Source: JADKCZ01 sp963786945
Lineage (GTDB): Bacteria; Myxococcota; Myxococcia; Myxococcales; Anaeromyxobacteraceae
Direction of reading: 5' to 3'
Assembly: GCA_963786945.1 (NCBI GenBank)
Contig: CAWBAO010000006.1
Coordinates: 62,001-126,000, forward strand
DNA length: 64,000 nucleotides
Every line of letters begins with the position of its first letter. Position 1 is the first letter of the stretch. Of this stretch, positions 34,170-42,139 are shown in pieces. The notes beneath the pieces are model-generated. The model saw nothing but the letters and a program-made list of their open reading frames with translations, had not been told where the DNA came from and did no database searches. Position numbers and translations under genes: made by a program.

Positions 34170-35506
34170 TTGGTCACCTTGGCCCTGGGCAGGGTGGTCA
34201 GCTCGATGCGGCGGTCGTCGGCCAGGTACTTGCGGGCGAAGGCCTGGACGGCCGCCGGGGTGACGGCGCGGTAGCGGGCCAGGTCCTGGCGCAGCCAGCC
34301 GGGGTCGCCGAGGTAGGTCTGGTAGGCGTTGAGCAGGTCGGCACGGGCGCCGATCCGCTCGATGCCCCGCACCTTGGCCGCGATCAGGGTTCGCTTGGCC
34401 CGCTCCACCTCGTCGGCGCCGGGGCCGTCCTTCTTCACCTCGTCGATGGCCGCCTGCATCGGCGCCAGCAGCTCGCCGGCCCCGCGGCCGGCGTTGGCCA
34501 CCGCGGTCAGCTGGAACCAGCCTCCCAGGCTCGCGGCCTGGTTGCCCGAGGAGACGCTGGCGGCCACCCGGCTGCCGTGGACCATGCTCCGGGTCAGGCG
34601 CGAGGCGTCGGAGCCGGCCAGCACCTCGGCCAGCACGTCGCCGGCCGGCTCGTCCTCGGCGAACTGCACCGTGCCGTTCCAGACGAGGTCGAGCCGCGGC
34701 ACCTCGGCGACCGGGTCCTCGAGGGTCTCCCTCACCACGCCCGCCAGCCGCGGCTGCGGCACCGCGGGGCGCGGCACCGGCGCGCCGGCCGGGATGGGGC
34801 CGAAGTACCGCTCCACCAGCACCCTGGCCTGGGCCGGGTCGAAGTCGCCGACGATGGCCAGCGAGGCGTTCTGCGGCCCGTAGAACTCGCGGAAGAACGA
34901 CCGCACGTCCTCCAGGCTGGCCGCCTGGATCTCCGGGATGGAGCCGATGACGCACTGGTAGTAGGGGTGCGGCGACGGGTAGAGCAGGTCGCAGGTCCGC
35001 AGCCGGGTGAGCCCGTAGGGGCGGTTCTCGTAGCTCTGCCGCCGCTCGTTCGACACCACGTCGCGCTGCACCTGCAGCTTCCTGGCGTCGAGGGTGTCGA
35101 GCAGGAAGCCGAGCCGGTCGCTCTCCAGCCAGAGCGCCGTGGCCAGCTCGTTGGATGGGACCACCTCGTAGTAGTTGGTGCGGTCGAAGGAGGTGGAGCC
35201 GTTGGCGACGCCGCCGATGCCCTCCAGCACCTTGAAGGGGGACGGCTGCACGTGCTTCGAGCCGGAGAACATCATGTGCTCGAAGAGGTGCGCGAAGCCG
35301 GAGCGCCCCGGCGCCTGGTTGGCGGCGCCGACGTGGTACCAGACGTTGACCGCCACCTGCGGCAGCCGGTGGTCGGGGCTGAGGATGACGGTGAGCCCGT
35401 TGGCGAGCCGGTAGCTCTCGAAGGCGATGGTGGGATCTGCGGCGCGCGCCGCGAGGGCGAGCACGAGGGCGCCGAGGGCGACGATGAGGCGGCCGGGCTT
35501 CGACAC
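34166..35506 (-). CDS. M16 zinc metallopeptidase, catalytic subunit
   Basis: 446 residues, exported (KPGRLIVALGALVLALAARA signal). The inverted zinc motif HLFEH is at 73-77 (H73, E76, H77) and the third ligand Glu lies in SNERRQSYENRPYG. The C-terminal half has the second M16 fold. The family degrades peptides in the periplasm; natural substrates here are unknown. GTG 35506 is used, 5 nt behind a perfect AGGAGG; an in-frame ATG at 35584 would put 26 non-signal residues in front. Pairs with the downstream inactive M16 subunit. Confidence 0.92.
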   Translation of the reverse strand: MSKPGRLIVALGALVLALAARAADPTIAFESYRLANGLTVILSPDHRLPQVAVNVWYHVGAANQAPGRSGFAHLFEHMMFSGSKHVQPSPFKVLEGIGGVANGSTSFDRTNYYEVVPSNELATALWLESDRLGFLLDTLDARKLQVQRDVVSNERRQSYENRPYGLTRLRTCDLLYPSPHPYYQCVIGSIPEIQAASLEDVRSFFREFYGPQNASLAIVGDFDPAQARVLVERYFGPIPAGAPVPRPAVPQPRLAGVVRETLEDPVAEVPRLDLVWNGTVQFAEDEPAGDVLAEVLAGSDASRLTRSMVHGSRVAASVSSGNQAASLGGWFQLTAVANAGRGAGELLAPMQAAIDEVKKDGPGADEVERAKRTLIAAKVRGIERIGARADLLNAYQTYLGDPGWLRQDLARYRAVTPAAVQAFARKYLADDRRIELTTLPRAKVTK

Positions 35507-35678
35507 GGGACCTCCTGCGTGGAGAGCGATGGCCCTCCTGTCTAGGCCACCCGGCCGGCGAGGGCAACCTCCGGTGCGAGGCAACGCGGTTCCATGTCAC
35601 ACCCGGCTGCGGGGTTCACGGGCCCGGCATTCTTGGCAGACTCCCTGCGCCCCGGCCGGTCCGGCGGAAGGAGGCCAG

Positions 35679-35906
35679 GTGTCGCCAGCCGTCGTTCACA
35701 TGGACTGCATCGGCATGCGCTGCCCGCAGCCGGTGCTGCGCCTGGCGGTCGAGTCTGCCGAGACGCCGCCCGGCACCATCGTCGAGATCGTGGGGGACTG
35801 CCCCACCTTCGAGAAGGACATCCGGACCTTCTGCCAGCGCCGCCAGCGGGCCATCCTGTCGGTGCGGGCCGAGGCCGGGCGCACCATCATCCAGCTGCGC
35901 TGCTGA
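35679..35906 (+). CDS. TusA/SirA-family sulfurtransferase-like protein
   Basis: 75 residues. MDCIGMRCPQPVLRLAVES holds the conserved CPxP motif with the active Cys; GTIVEIVGDCPTFEKDIRTFC and a second half with RTIIQLRC complete the fold. Such proteins relay sulfur for tRNA thiolation, molybdenum cofactor work or dissimilatory sulfur metabolism. Start chosen at GTG 35679 because AGGAGG lies 5 nt upstream; ATG 35700 lacks such a site. Its TGA abuts the aroB stop, so the genes converge with no gap. Molybdopterin need of nitrate reductase gives it one plausible use, not shown by the sequence. Confidence 0.87.
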   Translation: MSPAVVHMDCIGMRCPQPVLRLAVESAETPPGTIVEIVGDCPTFEKDIRTFCQRRQRAILSVRAEAGRTIIQLRC

Positions 35907-36992
35907 TCAGGACCCGAGCTCCGCCACCGCCGCCGCCACCGCGAGCGGTCCGGCCTCGACGCCCCACTCCACCGTCCAGCGTGCCCCGTCCACCTGGCGT
36001 GGCAGCACCCAGCGCAGGCCGGAGGCGGTCCGCTTCTTGTCGTGGACCATGAGCGCCGCGGCCCGCCGCGCCTGCGCCGGCGGGAGGCGCGTCGGCAGCC
36101 CGGCCCCCGCCACCGCCGCCTCGGCCTCGGCCACCGCCAGCGGCCCGATCCGGCCCAGCCGCGCCGCCAGCCGGAAGGCGAAGACCAGCCCCAGCGCCAC
36201 CGCCTCGCCGTGGGTGTACCGCGCGAACCCCCCGGCCGCCTCGACGCCGTGGCCGAAGGTGTGGCCGAGGTTGAGCAGCGCCCTCGCCCCCCGCTCGGTC
36301 GGGTCGGCCTCGACCACCCGCAGCTTGGCGGCCATGCAGGCGGCCACCAGCTCGGCGCCGGGGCGCCCGGCCCCGGCGTCGGAGATGCGGCCCAGCAGCG
36401 CCGGGTCGAGCAGCCCGTACTTCACCACCTCGCCCAGCCCGGAGCGCAGCTCCCGCCCGGGCAGGGTGTCGAGGGCGCCGGGATCGGCCAGCACCGCCAG
36501 GGGCGGGTGGAAGGCGCCCACGGCGTTCTTGGCGCGCGGCAGGTTGACCGCCGTCTTCCCGCCCAGCGCCGCGTCCACCATGGCCAGCAGCGTGGTCGGC
36601 ACCGCCACCCACGGCAGGCCGCGCATGAAGGTGGCGGCCAGGAAGCCGGCCGCGTCGGAGACGGCGCCGCCGCCGATCGAGACCACCAGGCTGCGCCGCG
36701 TCATCCCCGCCGCCAGCAGCTTCACGGCGCCGCGCTCCAGCTGCGCCAGGGTCTTCCCCTTCTCGCCGTCGGGGAGCATCACCACCGCGGCCAGCCGCCC
36801 GGTCCGGCGCAGCCGCGCCAGCGCCTTCCTCGCCACCGGGGTGCGGGCCACCCGCGCGCAGGTGACCACGGCCACGCGGTCGTGGTCGCCGGCCAGCCCG
36901 GCCAGCGGCTCGAGCGCCCCCGGGCCGACGTGGACCTGGTAGCGGTGCTCGCCCTGGCGGGCGGGGAGGACCACGGTGGGCGGGCGGGTCAC
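35907..36992 (-). CDS. aroB: 3-dehydroquinate synthase
   Basis: Second shikimate step: converts DAHP to 3-dehydroquinate using NAD and a divalent metal. 361 residues. LPDGEKGKTLAQLERG, VVSIGGGAVSDAAGFLAATF, the GGKTAVNLP and KNAVGAFHPP blocks, and NLGHTFGHGVEA with the metal-binding His residues are all in place. Start is GTG 36992, overlapping the aroK stop by 4 nt (GTGA). Last gene of the aro operon. Confidence 0.96.
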   Translation of the reverse strand: MTRPPTVVLPARQGEHRYQVHVGPGALEPLAGLAGDHDRVAVVTCARVARTPVARKALARLRRTGRLAAVVMLPDGEKGKTLAQLERGAVKLLAAGMTRRSLVVSIGGGAVSDAAGFLAATFMRGLPWVAVPTTLLAMVDAALGGKTAVNLPRAKNAVGAFHPPLAVLADPGALDTLPGRELRSGLGEVVKYGLLDPALLGRISDAGAGRPGAELVAACMAAKLRVVEADPTERGARALLNLGHTFGHGVEAAGGFARYTHGEAVALGLVFAFRLAARLGRIGPLAVAEAEAAVAGAGLPTRLPPAQARRAAALMVHDKKRTASGLRWVLPRQVDGARWTVEWGVEAGPLAVAAAVAELGS

Positions 36993-37477
36993 AGGGCCTC
37001 CAGGATGCGCGTCGCCACCTCGTCGGCGGAGAGGCCGTCGACGGCGACGGTGAGGTGGGCGCGGCGGTACCTGGGCAGCCGCTCGGCGTGGAGCGCCTCC
37101 CAGGTGGCGGCCAGCGGCCGGCCGCGGCCGCCGGCCAGGCGCCGGGCCGCCTCGGCCGCCGAGACGTCGAGGAAGACCACCCGGCCGGCCGACAGCAGCC
37201 GGGCCGCGCTGGCCGGGTCGCAGAAGGCGCCGCCGCCGAGGTCGACCACCAGGCCGCCGTCGAGCCGCTCGACGATGGCCCGCTCCGCGGCCCGGAAGGC
37301 CGGCTCGCCGTCCTCGGCGAAGATGCGCGCGATGGGCTTGCCGAAGCGGGCCTCCAGCATGGCGTCGGTGGAGACCACCTGGCGGCCCAGCCGGCCGGCC
37401 AGGGCGCGGGCCACCGTGGACTTGCCCGCCCCCATCATGCCGGTCAGGGCCAGCAGCTCACCGGGTCCGAGCGCCAT
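36989..37477 (-). CDS. aroK: Shikimate kinase
   Basis: Fifth shikimate step: phosphorylates shikimate at the 3-OH. 162 residues. Walker A GMMGAGKST at 13-21; STDAMLEARFGKPIARIF and VDLGGGAFCDP bind shikimate (Asp, Arg and GGG); the LID segment is GGRGRPLA. Overlaps the end of aroC by 20 nt and aroB by 4 nt. Annotated aroK rather than aroL only because it is the general name. Confidence 0.95.
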   Translation of the reverse strand: MALGPGELLALTGMMGAGKSTVARALAGRLGRQVVSTDAMLEARFGKPIARIFAEDGEPAFRAAERAIVERLDGGLVVDLGGGAFCDPASAARLLSAGRVVFLDVSAAEAARRLAGGRGRPLAATWEALHAERLPRYRRAHLTVAVDGLSADEVATRILEAL

Positions 37478-38603
37478 AGGCCTCCAGCGCCGCCTTCAGG
37501 TCGCCCAGCGTGTCGCCGCCGAACTTCTCCAGCAGCGCGTCGGCCAGCACCCAGGCCACCACCGCCTCCACCACCACCGCGGCGGCCGGCACGGCGCAGA
37601 CGTCGCTGCGCTCGTAGCGGGCCTGCACCGGCTGGCGGGTGACGAGATCCACCGAGGGCAGCGGCGTCAGCATGGTGGGGATGGGCTTCATGTAGGCGCG
37701 GACGCGGACCGGGCTGCCGTTGGTCATGCCGCCCTCCAGCCCGCCGGCCCGGTTGGTCTCCCGGAAGAAGCCGCGCTCCCTGGTGTGGTAGAGCGCGTCG
37801 TGGACCTGGTCGCCCGGCCACTCGACCCGCGTGCCGTCGCCGATCTCCACCGCCTTGATGGCCTGCACGCCCAGCACCGCCTGGCCGAGCCGCGCGTCGA
37901 GCCGCCGGTCCGGGTGGACGTGGCTGCCGAGCCCGATGGGCAGCCCCTCGGCCCAGGTCTCGACCAGCCCGCCCACCGAGGCGCCCCGCTCCCGCTCGCG
38001 GTCCACCACCGCCTTCATGGCGGCCTCCGCCTCGGGGGCGTCGACGTGGAAGTCGGAGGCCTCGATGGCCTGGCGCTGCGCCGCCGTCGGCGGCGCCCCC
38101 ACCTCGTGGCGGGCCGGGCCGATGGCCACCACCCGGGAGCTCACGGTGACGCCCACCGCGGAGAGCAGCGACCGGGCCAGCGCGCCGAGCGCCACCAGCG
38201 TGGCGGTGTTGCGGGCGCTGGCCCGCTCCAGCGCGTCGCGGGCGTCGTCGAAGCCGTACTTGAGCGAGCCGGCCAGGTCGGCGTGGCCGGGGCGGACCTG
38301 GGTGAACCGCTTGCCGCCCCGGGCGGAGGGGCTGACCAGCTCCTTCCAGTTCTCGTGGTCCTTGTTCCAGATGACCAGCGCGATGGGGGCGCCGGTGGTG
38401 ACGCCGCCGCGCAGCCCGGCGATGAACTGGGCCGTGTCGCGCTCGATCTTCATCCGCCCGCCGCGGCCGTAGCCCTTCTGGCGGCGGGCCAGCTCGGCGT
38501 CGACCTGCCGGAAGTCGACGGCCACGCCGGCCGGGAAGCCCTCGGCGATGGCGCACAGGCCCGGCCCGTGCGATTCCCCTGCGGTGAGATAGCGGAGCGT
38601 CAT
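37458..38603 (-). CDS. aroC: Chorismate synthase
   Basis: Last common step: 5-enolpyruvylshikimate-3-phosphate to chorismate, needing reduced FMN. 381 residues. MTLRYLTAGESHGPGLCAI is the family start (GESHG); ARRQKGYGRGGRMKIERD, NKDHENW, KRFTQVRPGHADLAGSLKY and GFFRETNRAGGLEGGMTNG are diagnostic. ATG 38603 overlaps the aroE stop (ATGA). Very secure. Confidence 0.97.
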   Translation of the reverse strand: MTLRYLTAGESHGPGLCAIAEGFPAGVAVDFRQVDAELARRQKGYGRGGRMKIERDTAQFIAGLRGGVTTGAPIALVIWNKDHENWKELVSPSARGGKRFTQVRPGHADLAGSLKYGFDDARDALERASARNTATLVALGALARSLLSAVGVTVSSRVVAIGPARHEVGAPPTAAQRQAIEASDFHVDAPEAEAAMKAVVDRERERGASVGGLVETWAEGLPIGLGSHVHPDRRLDARLGQAVLGVQAIKAVEIGDGTRVEWPGDQVHDALYHTRERGFFRETNRAGGLEGGMTNGSPVRVRAYMKPIPTMLTPLPSVDLVTRQPVQARYERSDVCAVPAAAVVVEAVVAWVLADALLEKFGGDTLGDLKAALEAYGARTR

Positions 38604-39448
38604 GGGTGCCTCGGATCGGGTCCGGCCTGGAGCGCCGCCACCATGACGGCCTCGGGGGCGGGCCGGCCGGTCCAGAGATTGAACGCCAGCGCGCCCTGCC
38701 GCACCAGCAGCTCCTCGCCGCGCACCACCCGGGCGCCGGCCGCCGTGGCGTCGCGGGCGAAGGCGGTGTCGCCGTAGACCATGTCGAGCGCCACCTGCCC
38801 GGCGCGGAACGCCAGGCCGGGGATGGCCGCCGGCTGGCCCGCCAGCCCGACGCTGGTCCCGTTCAGCACCGCCGCGGCGGCGCCGCTGGCCCCGGCCAGC
38901 GCCTCCCAGGCCACCGCCTCCGGCCGGGGGACGCCCGGCGGCGCCGACGCGGCCAGCGCCGCGCAGAGCGCCGCGGCCTGCTCCCCCCGCCGCGCCGTGA
39001 CCTGCAGCCGGGCCCCGAGCTGGAGCGCGGCCCAGCCGCCGGCCCGCGCCGCGCCGCCGGCGCCGAGCAGCAGCACCGTCGCGCCGGCTCGCACCCCGGC
39101 GCCGTCGAGCAGCTGGGCCAGCGCGGTGGCGTCGGTGTTGAAGCCCTCCCAGCCACCCCCGGCGCGCCGCAGCGTGTTGGCGGCCCCGCAGGCGGCGGCC
39201 ACCGGATCGAGCGTGGCGCAGGCCGCCGCGGCCGCCTGCTTGTGGGGGATGGTGACGTTGAGCCCCTGGAAGCCGAGGGCGTGGGCGCCGCGCAGCGCGG
39301 CCTCGAGCAGGCCCGGCTCCACCGGCAGCGGCACGTAGGCGGCGTCGAGCCCGTGGAAGGCGAGGGCGGCGTTCTGCATGGCCGGCGAGAGGCTGTGGCC
39401 GACCGGCCAGCCGACGATGCCGTAGAGCGCGGTGCGCCCCCCGATCAC
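38600..39448 (-). CDS. aroE: Shikimate dehydrogenase
   Basis: Fourth shikimate step: NADPH reduction of 3-dehydroshikimate. 282 residues. LYGIVGWPVGHSLSPAMQNAA carries the SLSP substrate site, GLNVTIPHKQAA has the catalytic Lys, NTDATALAQLL the conserved Asp, and LLLGAGGAARAGGWAAL the NADP loop. The usual third position of that loop and the DMVYGDTAFARDA block are normal. Starts at GTG 39448 within the aroA stop (GTGA overlap). Confidence 0.95.
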   Translation of the reverse strand: MIGGRTALYGIVGWPVGHSLSPAMQNAALAFHGLDAAYVPLPVEPGLLEAALRGAHALGFQGLNVTIPHKQAAAAACATLDPVAAACGAANTLRRAGGGWEGFNTDATALAQLLDGAGVRAGATVLLLGAGGAARAGGWAALQLGARLQVTARRGEQAAALCAALAASAPPGVPRPEAVAWEALAGASGAAAAVLNGTSVGLAGQPAAIPGLAFRAGQVALDMVYGDTAFARDATAAGARVVRGEELLVRQGALAFNLWTGRPAPEAVMVAALQAGPDPRHP

Positions 39449-40731
39449 CCGGCCCCCACGCAGAGCGCGTCGAGCAGCGAGAAGAAGGAGGGGAAGCTGG
39501 TGGCCACGCAGGCCACGTCGTCGAGGTGGACCGGGGCGCCGGCGAAGAGCTGGGCCACCGCCATCGACATGGCGATGCGGTGGTCGAGCCGGGTCCTCAC
39601 CGCGACCTCGCCGAGCCGCGCCGGCCCCTCGATGGCGCAGCCGTCGTCGAAGAGCTCGAGCCGGGCTCCGGCCGCGGCCAGGGTCTCGCCCATGGCGGCC
39701 AGCCGGTCCGACTCCTTGACCCGCAGCTCCCGGGCGTCGCGGATCACGGTGCGGCCGCGCGCCTGCGTCGCCAGCACCATGATCACGGGGAGCTCGTCGA
39801 TGAGCCGGGGGATGATCTCGCCGCGGATCTCGGTGGCCCGGAGCTCGCGCGCCCGGACCGTCACGTCGGCGCGGGGCTCGCCGGCCACCTCCCGCTCCCC
39901 GGCCACCGTCACCTCGGCCCCCATGGCGCGCAGCACGTCGAGCAGGCCGGTGCGGGTCGGGTTGACGCCCAGGTTGCGGACCGTGACCTCCGAGCCGGGC
40001 AGCCCGGCCGCGGCGCACAGGAAGAAGGCGGCCGAGGAGATGTCGCCCGGCACGTCGACGCGGGTCCCCCTCGGCCGCGAGGGGGTCACCGAGACGGCGA
40101 GGCCGTCGACGCGGACCGGCACCCCCATGCCGCGCAGCATCCGCTCGGTGTGGTCGCGCGACCGCTCCGGCTCGAGCACGCTGGTCTCGCCCTCGGCGCG
40201 CAGGCCGGCCAGCAGGATGGCGCTCTTCACCTGGGCGCTGGCCACCTGGAGCTCGTGCCGGGCGGCGACCAGCGGCCGGCCGCGGATCACCAGCGGCGGG
40301 ACCCGGTCGCCGTCGCGGGCCACGAGATCGCCGCCCATGCGGCGGAGCGGCTCGATGATGCGCCGCACCGGCCGGCGGCGCAGCGAGGCGTCGCCGGTGA
40401 GCACCGAGAGGCCGGGCAGGCCGGCCAGCACCCCGGCCAGCAGCCGCAGCGAGGTGCCGGAGTTGCCGCAGTCGATGACGTCGTCGGGCTCGCGCAGGGT
40501 CTCGGCCGGCGTCACCACCACCTCGCCGCCCTCCTGCCGCACGGTGGCGCCGAGCCGGGCCACCGCCCGGCGGGTGGCGTGGACGTCCTCGGCGTCGAGC
40601 AGGCCGGTGACGCGGGTCTCGCCGCTGGCCAGCGCGCCGAAGAGGATGGCGCGGTGGGAGATCGACTTGTCCCCCGGCACCTCGATGGCGCCGCGCAGCG
40701 GCCCGCGGCGGTGGCAGGTCAGCGCCGTCAA
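39445..40731 (-). CDS. aroA: 3-phosphoshikimate 1-carboxyvinyltransferase (EPSP synthase)
   Basis: Sixth shikimate step: joins phosphoenolpyruvate to shikimate-3-phosphate; the glyphosate target. 428 residues. IEVPGDKSISHRAILFGALA, DCGNSGTSLRLLAGVLAG and the active Arg/Lys-rich IRDARELRVKESDRLAAM are intact. The start appears to be TTG 40731: GGAG lies just upstream and TTGA overlaps the tyrA stop; no ATG or GTG fits the family N-terminus. In the sensitivity loop the sequence is LAGVLAGLPG, and class (I or II) cannot be fixed with confidence. Confidence 0.95.
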   Translation of the reverse strand: MTALTCHRRGPLRGAIEVPGDKSISHRAILFGALASGETRVTGLLDAEDVHATRRAVARLGATVRQEGGEVVVTPAETLREPDDVIDCGNSGTSLRLLAGVLAGLPGLSVLTGDASLRRRPVRRIIEPLRRMGGDLVARDGDRVPPLVIRGRPLVAARHELQVASAQVKSAILLAGLRAEGETSVLEPERSRDHTERMLRGMGVPVRVDGLAVSVTPSRPRGTRVDVPGDISSAAFFLCAAAGLPGSEVTVRNLGVNPTRTGLLDVLRAMGAEVTVAGEREVAGEPRADVTVRARELRATEIRGEIIPRLIDELPVIMVLATQARGRTVIRDARELRVKESDRLAAMGETLAAAGARLELFDDGCAIEGPARLGEVAVRTRLDHRIAMSMAVAQLFAGAPVHLDDVACVATSFPSFFSLLDALCVGAG

Positions 40732-41573
40732 AACAGCTCCTCGCGCGCGGCGCGCGCCTGCTCGAGGGCCGCCCGCGCCGCCTCCGGGGAGGCGGTGACG
40801 GCGGCCAGCAGGGTGGCCAGCTGCGCCTGCAGCCGGGCGGTCGCGGCGGGCAGGTGGGCGTTGCGGCGCGCCACCTCGCCCTGGATGTCGAACGGGAACT
40901 CGGCCAGCCGGGTGGTGTCCCTCAGCCCCGGGCCGGCCAGGGCCCGGGCCAGCGGGCCGGCCTGCGCCGCCGTGGCCGCCAGCGCGCTGGCCACCAGGTA
41001 GGGCAGGTGGGAGACCATGGCCACCGCGGCGTCGTGCTCGGCGGCGGTGCAGCGGACGGCCCGCGCCCCCAGCGCCTCGTGGAAGGCCACCACCCTGGCC
41101 ACGGCGCCGGCGTCGCCGTCGGTGCAGACGGCCACGGTGCCGCCGCGCCACCGCCCGGCCGCCGCCACGGCCCCGGCGTAGCCGCCGTGGCCGCCGAACA
41201 TGGGGTGGGCGCCGACGAAGGACACGCCGGGCCGGACCGCGGCCCCGGCGGCCCGCACCAGCGCCTCCTTGGCCCCGCCCACGTCGGTGAGCACCGCGCC
41301 GTCGGGGAGGAGGCGCGAGACGGGCTGGAGCAGCGCCTCGATGGCGGCCACCGGCGTGCAGAGGACCACCAGATCGCAGGCCGAGAGCAGCGGTCCCGGC
41401 CCGGGCGCCGCCTCGTCGACCAGCCGCTCGGCCAGCGCCTGGGCGCGGTAGTCGTCGCGCGGCTCGACGGCGACGATGGCCAGCCCCGGATCGACGGCGC
41501 GCGCCGCCCGGGCCAGCGAGGCGCCCATCAGGCCGAGCCCGACCAGGCCGAGCCGGTGCGGCAGTCCAATCAC
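40728..41573 (-). CDS. tyrA: Prephenate dehydrogenase
   Basis: Oxidative decarboxylation of prephenate to 4-hydroxyphenylpyruvate, committed to tyrosine. 281 residues. RLGLVGLGLMGASLARA is the NAD(P) loop; DLVVLCTPVAAIEALL, DVGGAKEALV and FVGAHPMFGGHGGYAGA (catalytic His) follow, with the helical domain HDAAVAMVSHLPYLVASAL. No fused chorismate mutase or ACT domain; the mutase is the separate aroH upstream. GTG 41573 overlaps the aroH stop (GTGA). Confidence 0.94.
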   Translation of the reverse strand: MIGLPHRLGLVGLGLMGASLARAARAVDPGLAIVAVEPRDDYRAQALAERLVDEAAPGPGPLLSACDLVVLCTPVAAIEALLQPVSRLLPDGAVLTDVGGAKEALVRAAGAAVRPGVSFVGAHPMFGGHGGYAGAVAAAGRWRGGTVAVCTDGDAGAVARVVAFHEALGARAVRCTAAEHDAAVAMVSHLPYLVASALAATAAQAGPLARALAGPGLRDTTRLAEFPFDIQGEVARRNAHLPAATARLQAQLATLLAAVTASPEAARAALEQARAAREELF

Positions 41574-42028
41574 TTTCGGCCCCGGCGCGTCGGCGATCCG
41601 GCGCCCCTGGCCGGACGCCTGGCGGCCCGGCGCCTCGGCCGCGGGGCCGGGGACGGCGGCGGCGCCACCTGGAAGGGCACGCCGTGGTGCAGGTCGGGGC
41701 GGAGCGCCTGGGCGCCGCGCAGGTAGACGTGGTGCGGCGTGCCGCGGGTCTCGACGTGCAGCAGCACGCGGATCACCCGCGGCATGGAGCCGGGGACCGG
41801 GATCTCCTGCGAGCAGATCATCGGCACCTGGTGCCAGCCCTGCATGCGGGCCCCGCGCGCCGGGAAGTCGGCGTCGAGGTCGTGGGTCACCGTGAAGATG
41901 GCCCAGGTGATCTCCTCGGGGGTGAGCCGGTTGCGCGCGGTCAGCTCCTGGCAGAGCTCGACCACGGCCTCCTCGATGGCCTGGCGGGTGTTGGCTGCGA
42001 CCTGGGTGGCGCCTCGGATTCCTCGCAT
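41570..42028 (-). CDS. aroH: Chorismate mutase, AroH type, with basic C-terminal tail
   Basis: Converts chorismate to prephenate. 152 residues; AroH-type enzymes are about 115-127. The core shows MRGIRGATQVAANTRQAIEE (catalytic Arg7), ITWAIFTVTHDLDADFPARG and IPRVIRVLLHVET-like GSMPRVIRVLLHVETRG. The last 35-40 residues are a Pro/Arg-rich tail (APRPRRRAARRPARGAGSPT) not part of the fold. First gene of the seven-gene aro operon; ATG 42028. Confidence 0.93.
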   Translation of the reverse strand: MRGIRGATQVAANTRQAIEEAVVELCQELTARNRLTPEEITWAIFTVTHDLDADFPARGARMQGWHQVPMICSQEIPVPGSMPRVIRVLLHVETRGTPHHVYLRGAQALRPDLHHGVPFQVAPPPSPAPRPRRRAARRPARGAGSPTRRGRK

Positions 42029-42139
42029 GACGGGCCGTTCATCCTAGGGAAGGGGCCCCACCCTGTCCACCGTGGGCCGCCGTGGCGCACCGCGACGCTC
42101 GAGGGGTGCTGCGGAGCGCGTCGAGCCGCACCGCGGCCG

